Below are positions 9,493-17,455 of a stretch of 64,000 nucleotides of DNA, piece after piece. The stretch spans positions 7,731,501 through 7,795,500 of the forward strand of contig NZ_CP109444.1 of the NCBI RefSeq assembly GCF_036227225.1, in the 5' to 3' direction. The notes beneath the pieces were generated by a model. It did not search any database. It was not told where the DNA came from and worked only from the letters and a program-made list of their open reading frames with translations. The DNA comes from Streptomyces sp. NBC_01478. Its GTDB lineage: Bacteria > Actinomycetota > Actinomycetes > Streptomycetales > Streptomycetaceae. Within the stretch, counting starts at the first letter, position 1; every line of letters begins with the position of its first letter. Position numbers and translations under genes: made by a program.

Positions 9493-9540
9493 ACCGGCAC
9501 CGGCACCGGCACCGGCACCGGCACCGGCACCGGCACCGGC
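9493..9540. repeat. (ACCGGC)8 microsatellite
   Basis: Eight uninterrupted copies of the hexamer ACCGGC between the nuclease terminator and the acyltransferase 3' end. The ORF that runs through it (Thr-Gly repeats) has no ribosome binding site and is not called. Confidence 0.9.
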
Positions 9541-9624
9541 GAGGAGGCCAAGGGCAAGCCCCCAGCCCGGCGGGCTGTAGGAGAAAGACACACGCCGCCT
9601 CCCGGTCCCGGGCAGGGCAACCCC

Positions 9625-9684
9625 CCAAGGGGCGCGGGGCTGTGACATGTGCGGCTCCGCCGCGCGGGCGCGACCAGCCACAGC
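9625..9684 (+). repeat. Dispersed GC-rich intergenic element, copy 1
   Basis: The core GGGGCGCGGGGCTGTGACAT followed by GTGCGGCTCCGCCGCG and GGGCGCGACCAGCC recurs at 29698-29760 (opposite strand) and, shortened, at 33094-33147. The inner GCGGCTCCGCCGC is self-complementary. All copies sit just after stop codons, so it probably acts at RNA 3' ends. Confidence 0.7.
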
Positions 9685-9715
9685 AGACCCGCACTCGCAA
9701 GACGACACAAGCCAC

Positions 9716-11065
9716 TCAGACGCCAAGGCGCACGCCCCGGTCCGCCGCACTCCGCCCCGTCCCCATGACCAGCCCGACCCCCACGGCCAGCCCCAACGCG
9801 GGCAGCACGGGGAACCGCCCGCCATAGGCGAACCCATGCCCGGCGAACCAGATCAGCGCACTCACACTCGCCGCCGTCCCGCCCCACAACGCCCAAGGCC
9901 GACGCGGGAGTTCAAGCGGCAGATCACCCGGCCGCGTCCGCTCGTAGACCACCGCGAGCCCCCGCTCCAACGGCCCCAGCGCCGCTACGACCCCCACCAG
10001 CACCACCCCGAGCACGACCAGCCAGGGCACCCGCAACGCCCACCAACTCCCCGACCCGTAGGCCGGTTCGGGAGCGAGCCCGGTGAGATAGAAGGCCGCG
10101 GCGACGATCAGCACCGGCAGCATGTGCCAGAGGTAGAGCGTCATGCTGGCGCCGCCCAACGGCCGTACCAGTCCCCAGAGTTGCTCGCGTTCCAACAGCC
10201 GTCGCAGCGCGGGCGCGAGCAGCAGCGCCAGCCCGACCTGACCAACTGCCCAGGCCAGCATGGCGGCGGACGGGGGATTGGTGTTGCTGGGACTCTGCCC
10301 GGTGACGAGGATCAGACTCACCGGGAAGGGGCCGAACCAGACCAGCGCGGCGAAGGCGACCGCACCGCCCGCGGCCATGAACGCGGGGAGGGCGGACCGT
10401 TCGGTGAGCAGCATGTCCCGCCAGCAGAAGCCCAGTTGATAGGCGACGCCCCACACGAGCACGTAGTTCAGCAGTCCTACGACGGGCGCGTGCACGGTGA
10501 CCACCAGCAGGTCGGCGACGACCGCGACCGCGCCCATCACCACCGGCACGCGCAGCCCCCACCGCCGATGTGCCGTGTGCAGAACCGGAGTTGCCGCGCT
10601 GAGCAGCAGATACACCGGCAGGAACCAGAACTGCATGGCCATGGCCCACCCGACGAGCGCGAGGATGCCGGGGTCCACCCCGACCGCCGAGCAGATCGCC
10701 ACGGCGACCAGCACCAGCCCGCTGTACACCCCGGCGGGCAGCAGCAGCCGTAGCGCACGCTGTCCCACCCAGCCGGTCGCGGTACGGCCTTCAGCCCGGG
10801 CCCGCGCCCAGGAGCCGCCCGCCGCGTGTCCGCCGGCCAGGAAGAACAGCGGCATGATCTGGAAACCCAGGGTGAGCCACTGGGTCCAGGGCACGGTCGC
10901 GAGCAACTCCGGTGCGCTGAGCGTCCCGTCGGGCTCGCGCACCAGCCCGGTGATCAGCCAGTGCCCGAACACCACGAGCACGATCGCCCATGCCCGCAGA
11001 AAGTCGACGTAGCGATCCCGGCCCCCGCTCAAGGTCCCCATGGGACGCCATGGTGCCGTGCGCAC
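9716..11065 (-). CDS. Integral membrane acyltransferase 3 family protein
   Basis: 449 residues with about ten hydrophobic segments. It opens with RDRYVDFLRAWAIVLVVFGHW, the typical first helix and H-containing motif of acyltransferase family 3 (OafA/NodX-like), which transfers acyl groups to sugars or lipids at the membrane. PLFFLAGGHA and the late LYLWHMLPVL segment also fit the family. The GTG at 11065 is the longest start and an ATG at 11041 (MGTLSGGRD) is equally possible; neither has a clear Shine-Dalgarno. It is divergent from the GH18 gene. The acceptor is unknown. Confidence 0.8.
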   Translation of the reverse strand: MRTAPWRPMGTLSGGRDRYVDFLRAWAIVLVVFGHWLITGLVREPDGTLSAPELLATVPWTQWLTLGFQIMPLFFLAGGHAAGGSWARARAEGRTATGWVGQRALRLLLPAGVYSGLVLVAVAICSAVGVDPGILALVGWAMAMQFWFLPVYLLLSAATPVLHTAHRRWGLRVPVVMGAVAVVADLLVVTVHAPVVGLLNYVLVWGVAYQLGFCWRDMLLTERSALPAFMAAGGAVAFAALVWFGPFPVSLILVTGQSPSNTNPPSAAMLAWAVGQVGLALLLAPALRRLLEREQLWGLVRPLGGASMTLYLWHMLPVLIVAAAFYLTGLAPEPAYGSGSWWALRVPWLVVLGVVLVGVVAALGPLERGLAVVYERTRPGDLPLELPRRPWALWGGTAASVSALIWFAGHGFAYGGRFPVLPALGLAVGVGLVMGTGRSAADRGVRLGV

Positions 11066-11205
11066 ACGGCAGTTGGGGCGGATGTGCGCTCTCCCGCAAC
11101 CAATCCGTGCCCGTCACGACACCCGCGCGCGGCCCCCGTTTCTCTTGACCCACCCTTGCCTTGACTCGCCCCTGTCAACGCTGCTTCCCTGGGCCCACAC
11201 ATCGA

Positions 11206-11221
11206 ATTGGTCTGCACCAAT
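11206..11221. promoter_or_regulatory. DasR-like operator (dre) upstream of GH18 gene
   Basis: ATTGGTCTGCACCAAT is an interrupted palindrome matching 12 of 16 positions of the DasR consensus ACTGGTCTAGACCACT. It ends 45 bp before the GH18 start. DasR is the GntR-type N-acetylglucosamine-responsive repressor of chitinolytic genes in Streptomyces. Binding is inferred from the match. Confidence 0.65.
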
Positions 11222-11266
11222 ATCGATCAGGGATTGAATCGATTCACCCCCCTTGGAGGACGCCTC

Positions 11267-12928
11267 ATGCGTGCCCGATCGAGATCCCGTTTCCGCTCCC
11301 TGCCCCGCTCGCTGTCCCGATCCCTTCTCTCCGCCGCCCTGTTGACCGGTGCCCTCGCGGCCGCCGGGCTCACCTCGGCGGCACCCGCGTCGGCGGCCTC
11401 CGCCCCGAACGCCTGGCCCGCCCATGTCTTCGCGCCGTACTTCGACGCGGGCTCGGGAAACGTTTCCCTCACGGACGTGGCCAACAACTACGGCACCAAG
11501 TTCTTCACCGCCGCGTTCGTCGACGGCCCCGGCTGTCAGTGGCAGGTGCCGGGGCTGTCCGCCCTCCAGTCGCAGATCGACGGCATCCGCGGCCTCGGCG
11601 GCGACGTCTCCGTGTCCTTCGGCGGCTACACCTCCGACACCGCGCTCACCGAGATCGGCGACTCCTGTTCCAGCCCGGAGGCGGCGGCCGCACAGATCGA
11701 GGGCGTCATCACCACCTTCAACCTCTCGCACGTCGACTTCGACATCGAGTCGGCCTCCCTCACCAACTCCGCCGGCATCGACCGCCGCGACAAGGCCCTT
11801 GCGCAGGTGCGCACTTGGGCCGCGAACAACGGCCGCTCACTGTCGATCTCGCTCACCCTCCCCGCCCTCCCCAGCGGCCTGTCGGGCGACGGAGTGAGTG
11901 TGTTGAACAACGCCCGCTCCAACGGCTTCACCCCGGACGTCGTCAACCTGATGACCATGGACTACGGCTCCTCGGGCACCGACATGGGCAACGCGGCCAA
12001 CACGGCCGTGGACGCGGCGGCGGGCCAGGTCGCGAGCGCGTTCGGCCTCTCCAGCAGCGCGGCCTACGCCAAGCTCGGCAACACCCCGATGATCGGCCAG
12101 AACGACAGCGCGGGGGAGATCTTCACCCTCGACAACGCCCGCAGCGTCGAGGCCTTCGACGCCTCGCGGGGGATCGCGCTCACGTCGTACTGGTCGCAGA
12201 ACCGCGACAACGGCGGCTGCGCGGGCTCGACTTCGGCGCAGAGCACGTGCAGCGGGGTCAGCCAGAACTCCGGTGACTTCGCGCGCATTTTCCAGGCGTT
12301 CACCTCCGGCAGCAGCAGTGGCGGCGGCGGTACCGGCTCAACTGCGCAGGCGCTGCCCGGGACTTGGGCCCAGTGCGCGAGCGAGAACGGCACCTGCGCG
12401 GTCAGCGGGACGACGGCCGTCGCCTACGGCGCGAGCGGCAGGTTCAACTACGCGACGGAGACCGGCTCCACGCCCTGCACCAACGCGGTCTTCGGCGACC
12501 CGATCTCCGGCACGGCCAAGTCCTGCTACGGCCAGAGCGCCCCGCCCGCGACCAACGTCTGGACCTCCTGCGCGTCCGAGGGCGGAACCTGTGCCTTCTC
12601 CGGCGTGATGACGGTGGCGTACGGCGCCGGCAGTTCGTTCAACTACGCGACGCTGCCCGGCGGTACGGCGTGCTCCAACGCCGTGTTCGGTGACCCGGCC
12701 TCCGGCACGGCCAAGTCCTGCTACCTGATCGGCGCGCCGCCGTCCTTCGCCACCTGGACCAACTGCGCGGCGGAGAACGGGACTTGCACCTTCTCCGGCA
12801 CCCACGAGGTGGCGTACGGCGCGGCCGGACGGTACGTGTACCGGTCCGTTTCCGGTTCGACCGGGTGCGGCAACGCGGTGTTCGGTGACCCGATCTCCGG
12901 TACCGCGAAGTCCTGCTACGTGCAGTAA
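11267..12928 (+). CDS. Secreted GH18 chitinase-like protein with three C-terminal Cys-paired repeats
   Basis: 553 residues. The ATG at 11267 has GGAGGA six bases upstream; the in-frame ATG at 11207 would read through the operator. Signal peptide residues 1-~45. The GH18 barrel spans ~48-345 and carries the catalytic-glutamate motif VDFDIES and the barrel strand VSVSFGGY. A Gly/Ser linker is followed by three ~55-residue repeats, each with the pattern W-x2-CA-x-E-x-GTC ... VAYGA ... C-x-NAVFGDP-x-SGTAKSCY. Four Cys per repeat suggest two disulfides. The module is shared with the next two genes and may bind polysaccharide. The nearby DasR-like site supports a role in chitin or GlcNAc-polymer use. 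Confidence 0.85.
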   Translation: MRARSRSRFRSLPRSLSRSLLSAALLTGALAAAGLTSAAPASAASAPNAWPAHVFAPYFDAGSGNVSLTDVANNYGTKFFTAAFVDGPGCQWQVPGLSALQSQIDGIRGLGGDVSVSFGGYTSDTALTEIGDSCSSPEAAAAQIEGVITTFNLSHVDFDIESASLTNSAGIDRRDKALAQVRTWAANNGRSLSISLTLPALPSGLSGDGVSVLNNARSNGFTPDVVNLMTMDYGSSGTDMGNAANTAVDAAAGQVASAFGLSSSAAYAKLGNTPMIGQNDSAGEIFTLDNARSVEAFDASRGIALTSYWSQNRDNGGCAGSTSAQSTCSGVSQNSGDFARIFQAFTSGSSSGGGGTGSTAQALPGTWAQCASENGTCAVSGTTAVAYGASGRFNYATETGSTPCTNAVFGDPISGTAKSCYGQSAPPATNVWTSCASEGGTCAFSGVMTVAYGAGSSFNYATLPGGTACSNAVFGDPASGTAKSCYLIGAPPSFATWTNCAAENGTCTFSGTHEVAYGAAGRYVYRSVSGSTGCGNAVFGDPISGTAKSCYVQ

Positions 12929-13047
12929 CTCGCCGGTCGCCTGGGCTTGTTGAGGTCGGCGGGTTGAACGTTTCAATCCGCCGGCCGCCGGGTGCCATCG
13001 GTTCCCGCCCTTCCAGCGCCGCCGCTAGAACGAGGAGGAGCCGCCTC

Positions 13048-13731
13048 ATGAAACGCACGTTCCGCATCGCGCTCGTCGTCGCGCCGGGTCTGGCGTTCGG
13101 CGGCGCGGTATCGCTCGAATCCCCACCGACCGCTGTCGCGGCGCCGATTGAGTCCCCGCAGCCTGCCGCCGCAGCCGCCGCGACCCCTGGTGACGCGTAC
13201 AACCTCTCCCCGACCTCGCGGACACTCGCCCCCACGGCCGTCCACGCCACGAGCGGTTCCGTCGGCAGTCCGACGAACGTGCTGTCCCACCAGGCAACTC
13301 GCCTGAACGGCAAGGGTTCCGCCGTCACCCTCGACTTCGGCAAGGAGGTCGGCGGGATCGTCACCCTGAACTTCTCCGGCGCGAGCGGCGCGGGGCAAAG
13401 CGTCGGTCTGGCGTTCAGCGAGTCCTCGCTCCACACCGGCACCGGCAGCGACAACTCGGCCGACGGCACCCCCTGCACCAACGCGGTGTTCGGCGACCCG
13501 ATCCCAGGCACGGCAAAGTCCTGCCACCTGCTGGGAACACCCCCGACCACCACGACCTGGACCACCTGCGCCGCGGAGGCCGGCACCTGCGCCTTCACCG
13601 GCACCCACGAGGTCGCCTTCGGTGCCAACGGCCAGTACGTCTACGGCAGTTACTCGGGCGGCACCCCGTGCCCGAACACGGTCTCCGGAGACCCGATCTC
13701 CGGAGCGAGCGAGTCCTGTTACGTCCAATAG
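13048..13731 (+). CDS. Internally deleted secreted protein: rhamnosidase-like N-terminus joined to Cys-paired repeats
   Basis: 227 residues from ATG 13048 (GAGGAGGAG upstream). After a signal peptide, residues ~45-135 (YNLSPTSRTLAPTAVHAT to AFSESSLHTGTGSD) resemble the N-terminal beta domain of alpha-L-rhamnosidase-type enzymes, which normally continue for several hundred catalytic residues. Here the sequence jumps at about nt 13465 into the second half of a Cys-paired repeat (GTPCTNAVFGDPIPG), followed by one whole repeat. About 60 nt at the joint are nearly identical to 15080-15145 in the GH16 gene, which fits a recombination deletion. The frame is intact so a product may be made, but no catalytic domain remains. 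Confidence 0.65.
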   Translation: MKRTFRIALVVAPGLAFGGAVSLESPPTAVAAPIESPQPAAAAAATPGDAYNLSPTSRTLAPTAVHATSGSVGSPTNVLSHQATRLNGKGSAVTLDFGKEVGGIVTLNFSGASGAGQSVGLAFSESSLHTGTGSDNSADGTPCTNAVFGDPIPGTAKSCHLLGTPPTTTTWTTCAAEAGTCAFTGTHEVAFGANGQYVYGSYSGGTPCPNTVSGDPISGASESCYVQ

Positions 13732-13776
13732 CGCTCTTGGCGCGAGTCGCACAAGTCTCACGAGGAAGGCCGGACG

Positions 13777-15342
13777 ATGTTCAGAACCCGGACGACGTGC
13801 AGATCACGGACGATGTTCAGACCGAGGAAAACCGGCACGACCGGATGCCCGCCGCGCACGAGGCAAGTGATCTGGCTGGCGGCCCTGACCCCGATCGTGG
13901 CCCTGCTCTACGGCGTCACGACCACCCAGCCCGCGACAGCAGCGGCCCCCGGAGCCCCCGCCGGCTGGTCCACCGTCTTCACCGACGACTTCAACGGCTC
14001 GGCGGGATCGGCCCCTTCGTCGGCCAACTGGAAGTTCGACACCGGCCCGGGTTCGAGCTTCGGCACCGGTGAGATCGAGACGATGACCGACTCGACCGCC
14101 AACACGCACCTGGACGGCAACGGCAACCTGGACATCACGGCCCTGGGCTCCGGCAGTTCATGGACCTCGGGGCGGATCCAGACCCCGACCGCGAACGTCG
14201 GCGCACCGGCCGGCGGCAAGCTGGAGGTCGCCGCGTCCATCCAACAGCCCAGCCCCGCAAGCGGGTTGGGCTACTGGCCCGCGTTCTGGATGCTGGGCCC
14301 CGGCCAGTGGCCGGAGAACGGTGAGATCGACATCATGGAGGACGTCAACGCCCTCTCCGACGTGGCCGGCACGATCCACTGCGGCACCTCCCCGGGCGGC
14401 CCCTGCAACGAGGGCACGGGAATCAGCAGCGGCCTGCGCGCCTGCCCGGGCTGCCAGAGCGGCTTCCACACGTACTCGATGATCCTCGACCGCACCAACA
14501 CCGCGGCGGAGACGATCACCTTCTACCTGGACGGCAGCGCCTACTACACGGTCACCGAGGCCCAGGTGGGCACCGCCACCTGGCAGGCGGCCTTCGACCA
14601 CAACCAGTCGATCATCCTGGACCTGGCGATGGGCGGAGCGTTCCCCAACGCGGCCTGCGGCTGCACGACTCCCACGGCCGCGACGACATCGGGCGGCACG
14701 CTGAGCGTCGACTACGTGGCCGCGTACACCACGACGGGAGGCGCCACGGGCTCCACCACCCAAGCCCTGCCCGGGACTTGGGCCCAGTGCGCGGCCGAGA
14801 ACGGAACCTGCGCACTCAACGGCACGTCGGCAGTGGCCTTCGGAGCGAACGGCCGCTTCAACTACACGACGGCAACCGGCTCGACTCCCTGCACCACGGG
14901 AGTCTTCGGCGACCCGTCCTCCGGGGTGGTGAAGTCCTGCTACGCGGAGACGGCACCCCCGGCGACGAACATCTGGTCGTCGTGCGCGTCCGAGAACGCC
15001 ACCTGCTCCTTCTCCGGCGTGATGACGGTCGCGTACGGCGCGGCGGGTTCGTACCGCTACGCGACCGCGCCGGGCGGCACCCCCTGCACCAACGCGGTCT
15101 TCGGCGACCCGATCCCAGGCACGGCAAAGTCCTGCTACCTCGTCGGGCCACCCCCGTCCTTCACGACCTGGACGACCTGCGCGGCGGAGAACGGCACCTG
15201 CTCCTTCTCCGGCACCCACGAGGTGGCGTACGGGGCGAACGGTCAGTACGTCTACGGCTCCTTCAGCGGCGGCACTCCTTGCACGAACGGGGTGTTCGGT
15301 GACCCGGCAACAGGAACCCCGAAGTACTGTTACTACCAGTAA
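13777..15342 (+). CDS. Secreted GH16 endo-beta-glucanase with three Cys-paired repeats
   Basis: 521 residues; ATG 13777 with GAGGAAGG eight bases upstream. Signal/anchor region to ~residue 58. The GH16 domain (~60-310) contains the catalytic signature NGEIDIMED, with both glutamates and the aspartate, plus YWPAFWMLG and the terminal SVDYVAAY strand. The family cleaves beta-1,3 or mixed-linkage glucans. Three ~55-residue Cys-paired repeats follow, in the same order as in the GH18 protein, ending CYYQ. The cluster arrangement suggests tandem domain sharing among secreted hydrolases acting on fungal or plant walls. Confidence 0.88.
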   Translation: MFRTRTTCRSRTMFRPRKTGTTGCPPRTRQVIWLAALTPIVALLYGVTTTQPATAAAPGAPAGWSTVFTDDFNGSAGSAPSSANWKFDTGPGSSFGTGEIETMTDSTANTHLDGNGNLDITALGSGSSWTSGRIQTPTANVGAPAGGKLEVAASIQQPSPASGLGYWPAFWMLGPGQWPENGEIDIMEDVNALSDVAGTIHCGTSPGGPCNEGTGISSGLRACPGCQSGFHTYSMILDRTNTAAETITFYLDGSAYYTVTEAQVGTATWQAAFDHNQSIILDLAMGGAFPNAACGCTTPTAATTSGGTLSVDYVAAYTTTGGATGSTTQALPGTWAQCAAENGTCALNGTSAVAFGANGRFNYTTATGSTPCTTGVFGDPSSGVVKSCYAETAPPATNIWSSCASENATCSFSGVMTVAYGAAGSYRYATAPGGTPCTNAVFGDPIPGTAKSCYLVGPPPSFTTWTTCAAENGTCSFSGTHEVAYGANGQYVYGSFSGGTPCTNGVFGDPATGTPKYCYYQ

Positions 15343-15352
15343 CAATGTGCAG

Positions 15353-15395
15353 GTCGGAGGCCCGCCGTTACCCACTTTCGGGTGACGCCTCCGAC
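15353..15395 (+). terminator. Terminator hairpin after GH16 gene
   Basis: GTCGGAGGC pairs with GCCTCCGAC, with an inner GTTACCC/GGGTGAC stem. It begins about ten bases after the GH16 stop. Confidence 0.7.
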
Positions 15396-15671
15396 GGGCC
15401 TGGGGTGGCGCACCCTGGCGATCGCGAAGCTCGGTCCAGTGCCCGCAAGGGCCGCCCTCTCCCCAGGGCGTCAACCTGGTGCATCACGCACATAAATGGA
15501 CGGTACAGGCGACAGTCACGGAAATACGACTGACTCGTAACACGATCCACGTATCGCTCATATCCCGTCCGCACGGTGGAGAAGGTGTGGGTGTGCGGCC
15601 AACAGGCCGCCACCCGCACACCGCACAGCCCGGGGTACGGCCGTAGCCGTATCCGGGGAGGTGCCCGCACC
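15396..15671. other. Upstream region of lamin-tail gene
   Basis: Non-coding region; with the terminator before it the gap is 329 bp. The stretch near 15485-15560 is AT-richer than its flanks and likely holds the promoter of the next gene. I see no repeat or small ORF with a ribosome binding site. Confidence 0.4.
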
Positions 15672-16253
15672 ATGCTGGGGGAACCCGTGACCTCTTCACC
15701 TTCCGTGTCCGTCCGCCGTCTGGCCGCAGCCGCTCTGGCGGCCGGTGCTCTCGTCGGCGCGGCGGCACTGCCGGCGACCGCTGCTGACCACGCGGCCCGG
15801 CCGAGCGTGGAGATCAGCCGCGTGCAAGCCGACTCGCCGGGACAGGACGACCGCTCCGCCCGTTCGCTGAACAACGAGTGGGTGGAGATCACCAACCACG
15901 ACCGCCGCAGCGTCAACCTCGACGGCTGGAAGCTCTCGAACAAGGACGGCAAGACCTACATCTTCCGCCACTACCGCCTCGACGGCCACGCCACCGTCCG
16001 CATCCACACCGGAAAGGGCCGCGACACCGCCAAGGACGTCTACCAGGACCGCCGCGACTACGTCTGGGACAACCGCTCCGACACCGCCACCCTCCGCAAC
16101 GACCACCGCCGCCTCGTCGACGACAAGTCGTGGGGCGGCCGTAACGGCGGCGGCCACGGGGGCGGCGGCCACAACGGCGGCGGCCACAACGGTGGCGGTC
16201 ACGGGGGCGGCGGCCACAACGGCGGCGGTCACGACGGTGGCGGCCACCACTGA
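15672..16253 (+). CDS. Secreted lamin-tail domain protein with His/Gly-rich tail
   Basis: 193 residues. ATG 15672 has GGGGAGG ten bases upstream; the GTG at 15687 is an alternative start. Signal peptide (VRRLAAAALAAGALVGAAAL ... ATA). Residues ~52-150 match the lamin-tail (LTD) beta sandwich: LNNEWVEITNHDRRSVNLDG, WKLSNKDGKTYIF, VRIHTGKG, VWDNRSDTATLRN. The last ~38 residues are GGGH/GGGGHN repeats ending HH, a possible divalent-metal-binding tail. LTD proteins are often secreted and associated with nucleases or surfaces. No enzyme activity is predicted. Confidence 0.8.
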   Translation: MLGEPVTSSPSVSVRRLAAAALAAGALVGAAALPATAADHAARPSVEISRVQADSPGQDDRSARSLNNEWVEITNHDRRSVNLDGWKLSNKDGKTYIFRHYRLDGHATVRIHTGKGRDTAKDVYQDRRDYVWDNRSDTATLRNDHRRLVDDKSWGGRNGGGHGGGGHNGGGHNGGGHGGGGHNGGGHDGGGHH

Positions 16254-16302
16254 ACCACCCCGCACCACTCCGTCATGACACCCGAGCGGTGACGTGACAT
16301 CC

Positions 16303-16337
16303 GCGGCGCGCTTCCCCGGCCAGGGGCGGCGCGCCGC
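16303..16337 (+). terminator. Terminator hairpin after lamin-tail gene
   Basis: GCGGCGCGC pairs with GCGCGCCGC (9 bp, perfect) with an inner CCCC/GGGG pair, 50 bp after the stop. Confidence 0.7.
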
Positions 16338-16390
16338 TTGCGTGCCGGCTGCCGCTGCCGCTGCCGCTGCCGCCGAAGCGGGAACGCCCG

Positions 16391-17264
16391 CGGACCGCGT
16401 GGACGGCCGATCAGCTCATGGCCGCGGAGTTCGCCGAGCCCAAGTGGGCGGTGCCCGGCGTCTTGGGGGGCCAGCAGGCGTGCCGGGCTCACCCTCGTGA
16501 CCGAGTGTCCGCCCTTCCCCGTGGGCGGTAGCGAGGCCATCGCGCAGTGGTTGGACCGTAACCCGGACGCGCGCATGGTCGTCATCGACGTGTTCGCCAA
16601 GATGCGCGGACAAGCCCCGCAAGGGGTGTCCGCGTAAGACGCCGATTACGTCTCCGTCGGCTACGCGAAGCGCCTCGCGGATCACTACGGCATCGCCGTC
16701 GTCCTGGTCCACCACGTCCGCAAGGCAGGCTCGGACGACTTCCTGACCGAGGTCTCCGGGACCAACGGCATCGCGGGCGCCGCGGACGCCACGCTCGTAC
16801 TGAAGCGGGCCCGCGGGCAGGCTGACGGCATCCTGCACGTCACCGGCCGCGACGTCGACGAAGCTGATTACGCCCTCAGCTTCCAACCCGCCTCCGGTGC
16901 CTGGCACTTGCTGGACGGCCCCGCCACCGACCACACCGTCGGAGACACCCGCGCCGCGATCCTCCGCTACGTCCGCGCCCACCCCGGCGCCAAGCCCAAG
17001 GACATGGCGGGCGAGCTGCCGCACGTCGACATGGACACGAACCGCCGGACCTGCTCGCGCATGGCCGAGGCCGGACAGCTCACCAAGGACGTCGGCGGCC
17101 GGTACTTCCCGGACACCGAGACCCGGACACAGGGCGCCCAAGAGGTGTCCGCACTGTCCGACTGTCCGGTTACCCCATCTGACCAGCACGAACAACCCGG
17201 ACAGTCGGAATTGGAGCTGTCCGGGCTGTCCGGGTCGACCGAAGCTGAAGGGACGGCGGTATGA
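16391..17264 (+). pseudogene. Decayed AAA-family ATPase (RepA-like) of an integrative element
   Basis: Fragments of one ATPase are spread over two frames. Around 16400 one frame reads WTADQLMAAEFAEPKWAVPGV; the region that should hold the Walker A is missing; and the reading resumes in the next frame with LTLVTECPPFP and MVVIDVFAKMRG (Walker B-like). A TAA at 16635-16637 interrupts it where homologous proteins would have Tyr (GVSA-stop-DADY). The same frame then continues without stops to 17264 through VLVHHVRKAGSDD and SGTNGIAGAADATLVLKRAR. Such AAA-25 proteins sit before xis-int in actinomycete integrative elements. The family assignment is from memory of related proteins. Confidence 0.75.
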
Positions 17265-17455
17265 GCGCCCGCGTGCTGGACGAGAAGTTGACCGTTGCGG
17301 AGGTCATCACCGATTTGAAGGTGGCTCCGTCGACGTTCTACCGGTGGCGCCAACTCGGGAAGGGCCCGCGTTCGATCAAGCTTCCCAACGGTGACGTACG
17401 CATCCGCCGATCCGAATACGAGCGTTGGCTTGCGGAGCGGGAGGACGCCGCGTGA
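17261..17455 (+). CDS. xis: Excisionase-like helix-turn-helix protein (Xis)
   Basis: 64 residues. The ATG overlaps the pseudogene stop (ATGA) and the stop overlaps the integrase GTG (GTGA), a translationally coupled rep-xis-int order. LTVAEVITDLKVAPSTFYRW forms a winged-helix DNA-reading element, and KLPNGDVRIRRSEYERWL is the typical wing and C-terminal helix of MerR/excisionase-like proteins. It would direct excision with the neighbouring integrase. Confidence 0.8.
   Translation: MSARVLDEKLTVAEVITDLKVAPSTFYRWRQLGKGPRSIKLPNGDVRIRRSEYERWLAEREDAA

Noticed and set aside
9442..9645. Thr-Gly repeat ORF through the ACCGGC microsatellite
   Set aside because: It starts inside the terminator region, has no ribosome binding site and is pure repeat sequence.
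16254..16400. Left att site of the integrative element
   Set aside because: No stretch matching the tRNA-Arg 3' end was found here by eye; the left boundary remains unknown.
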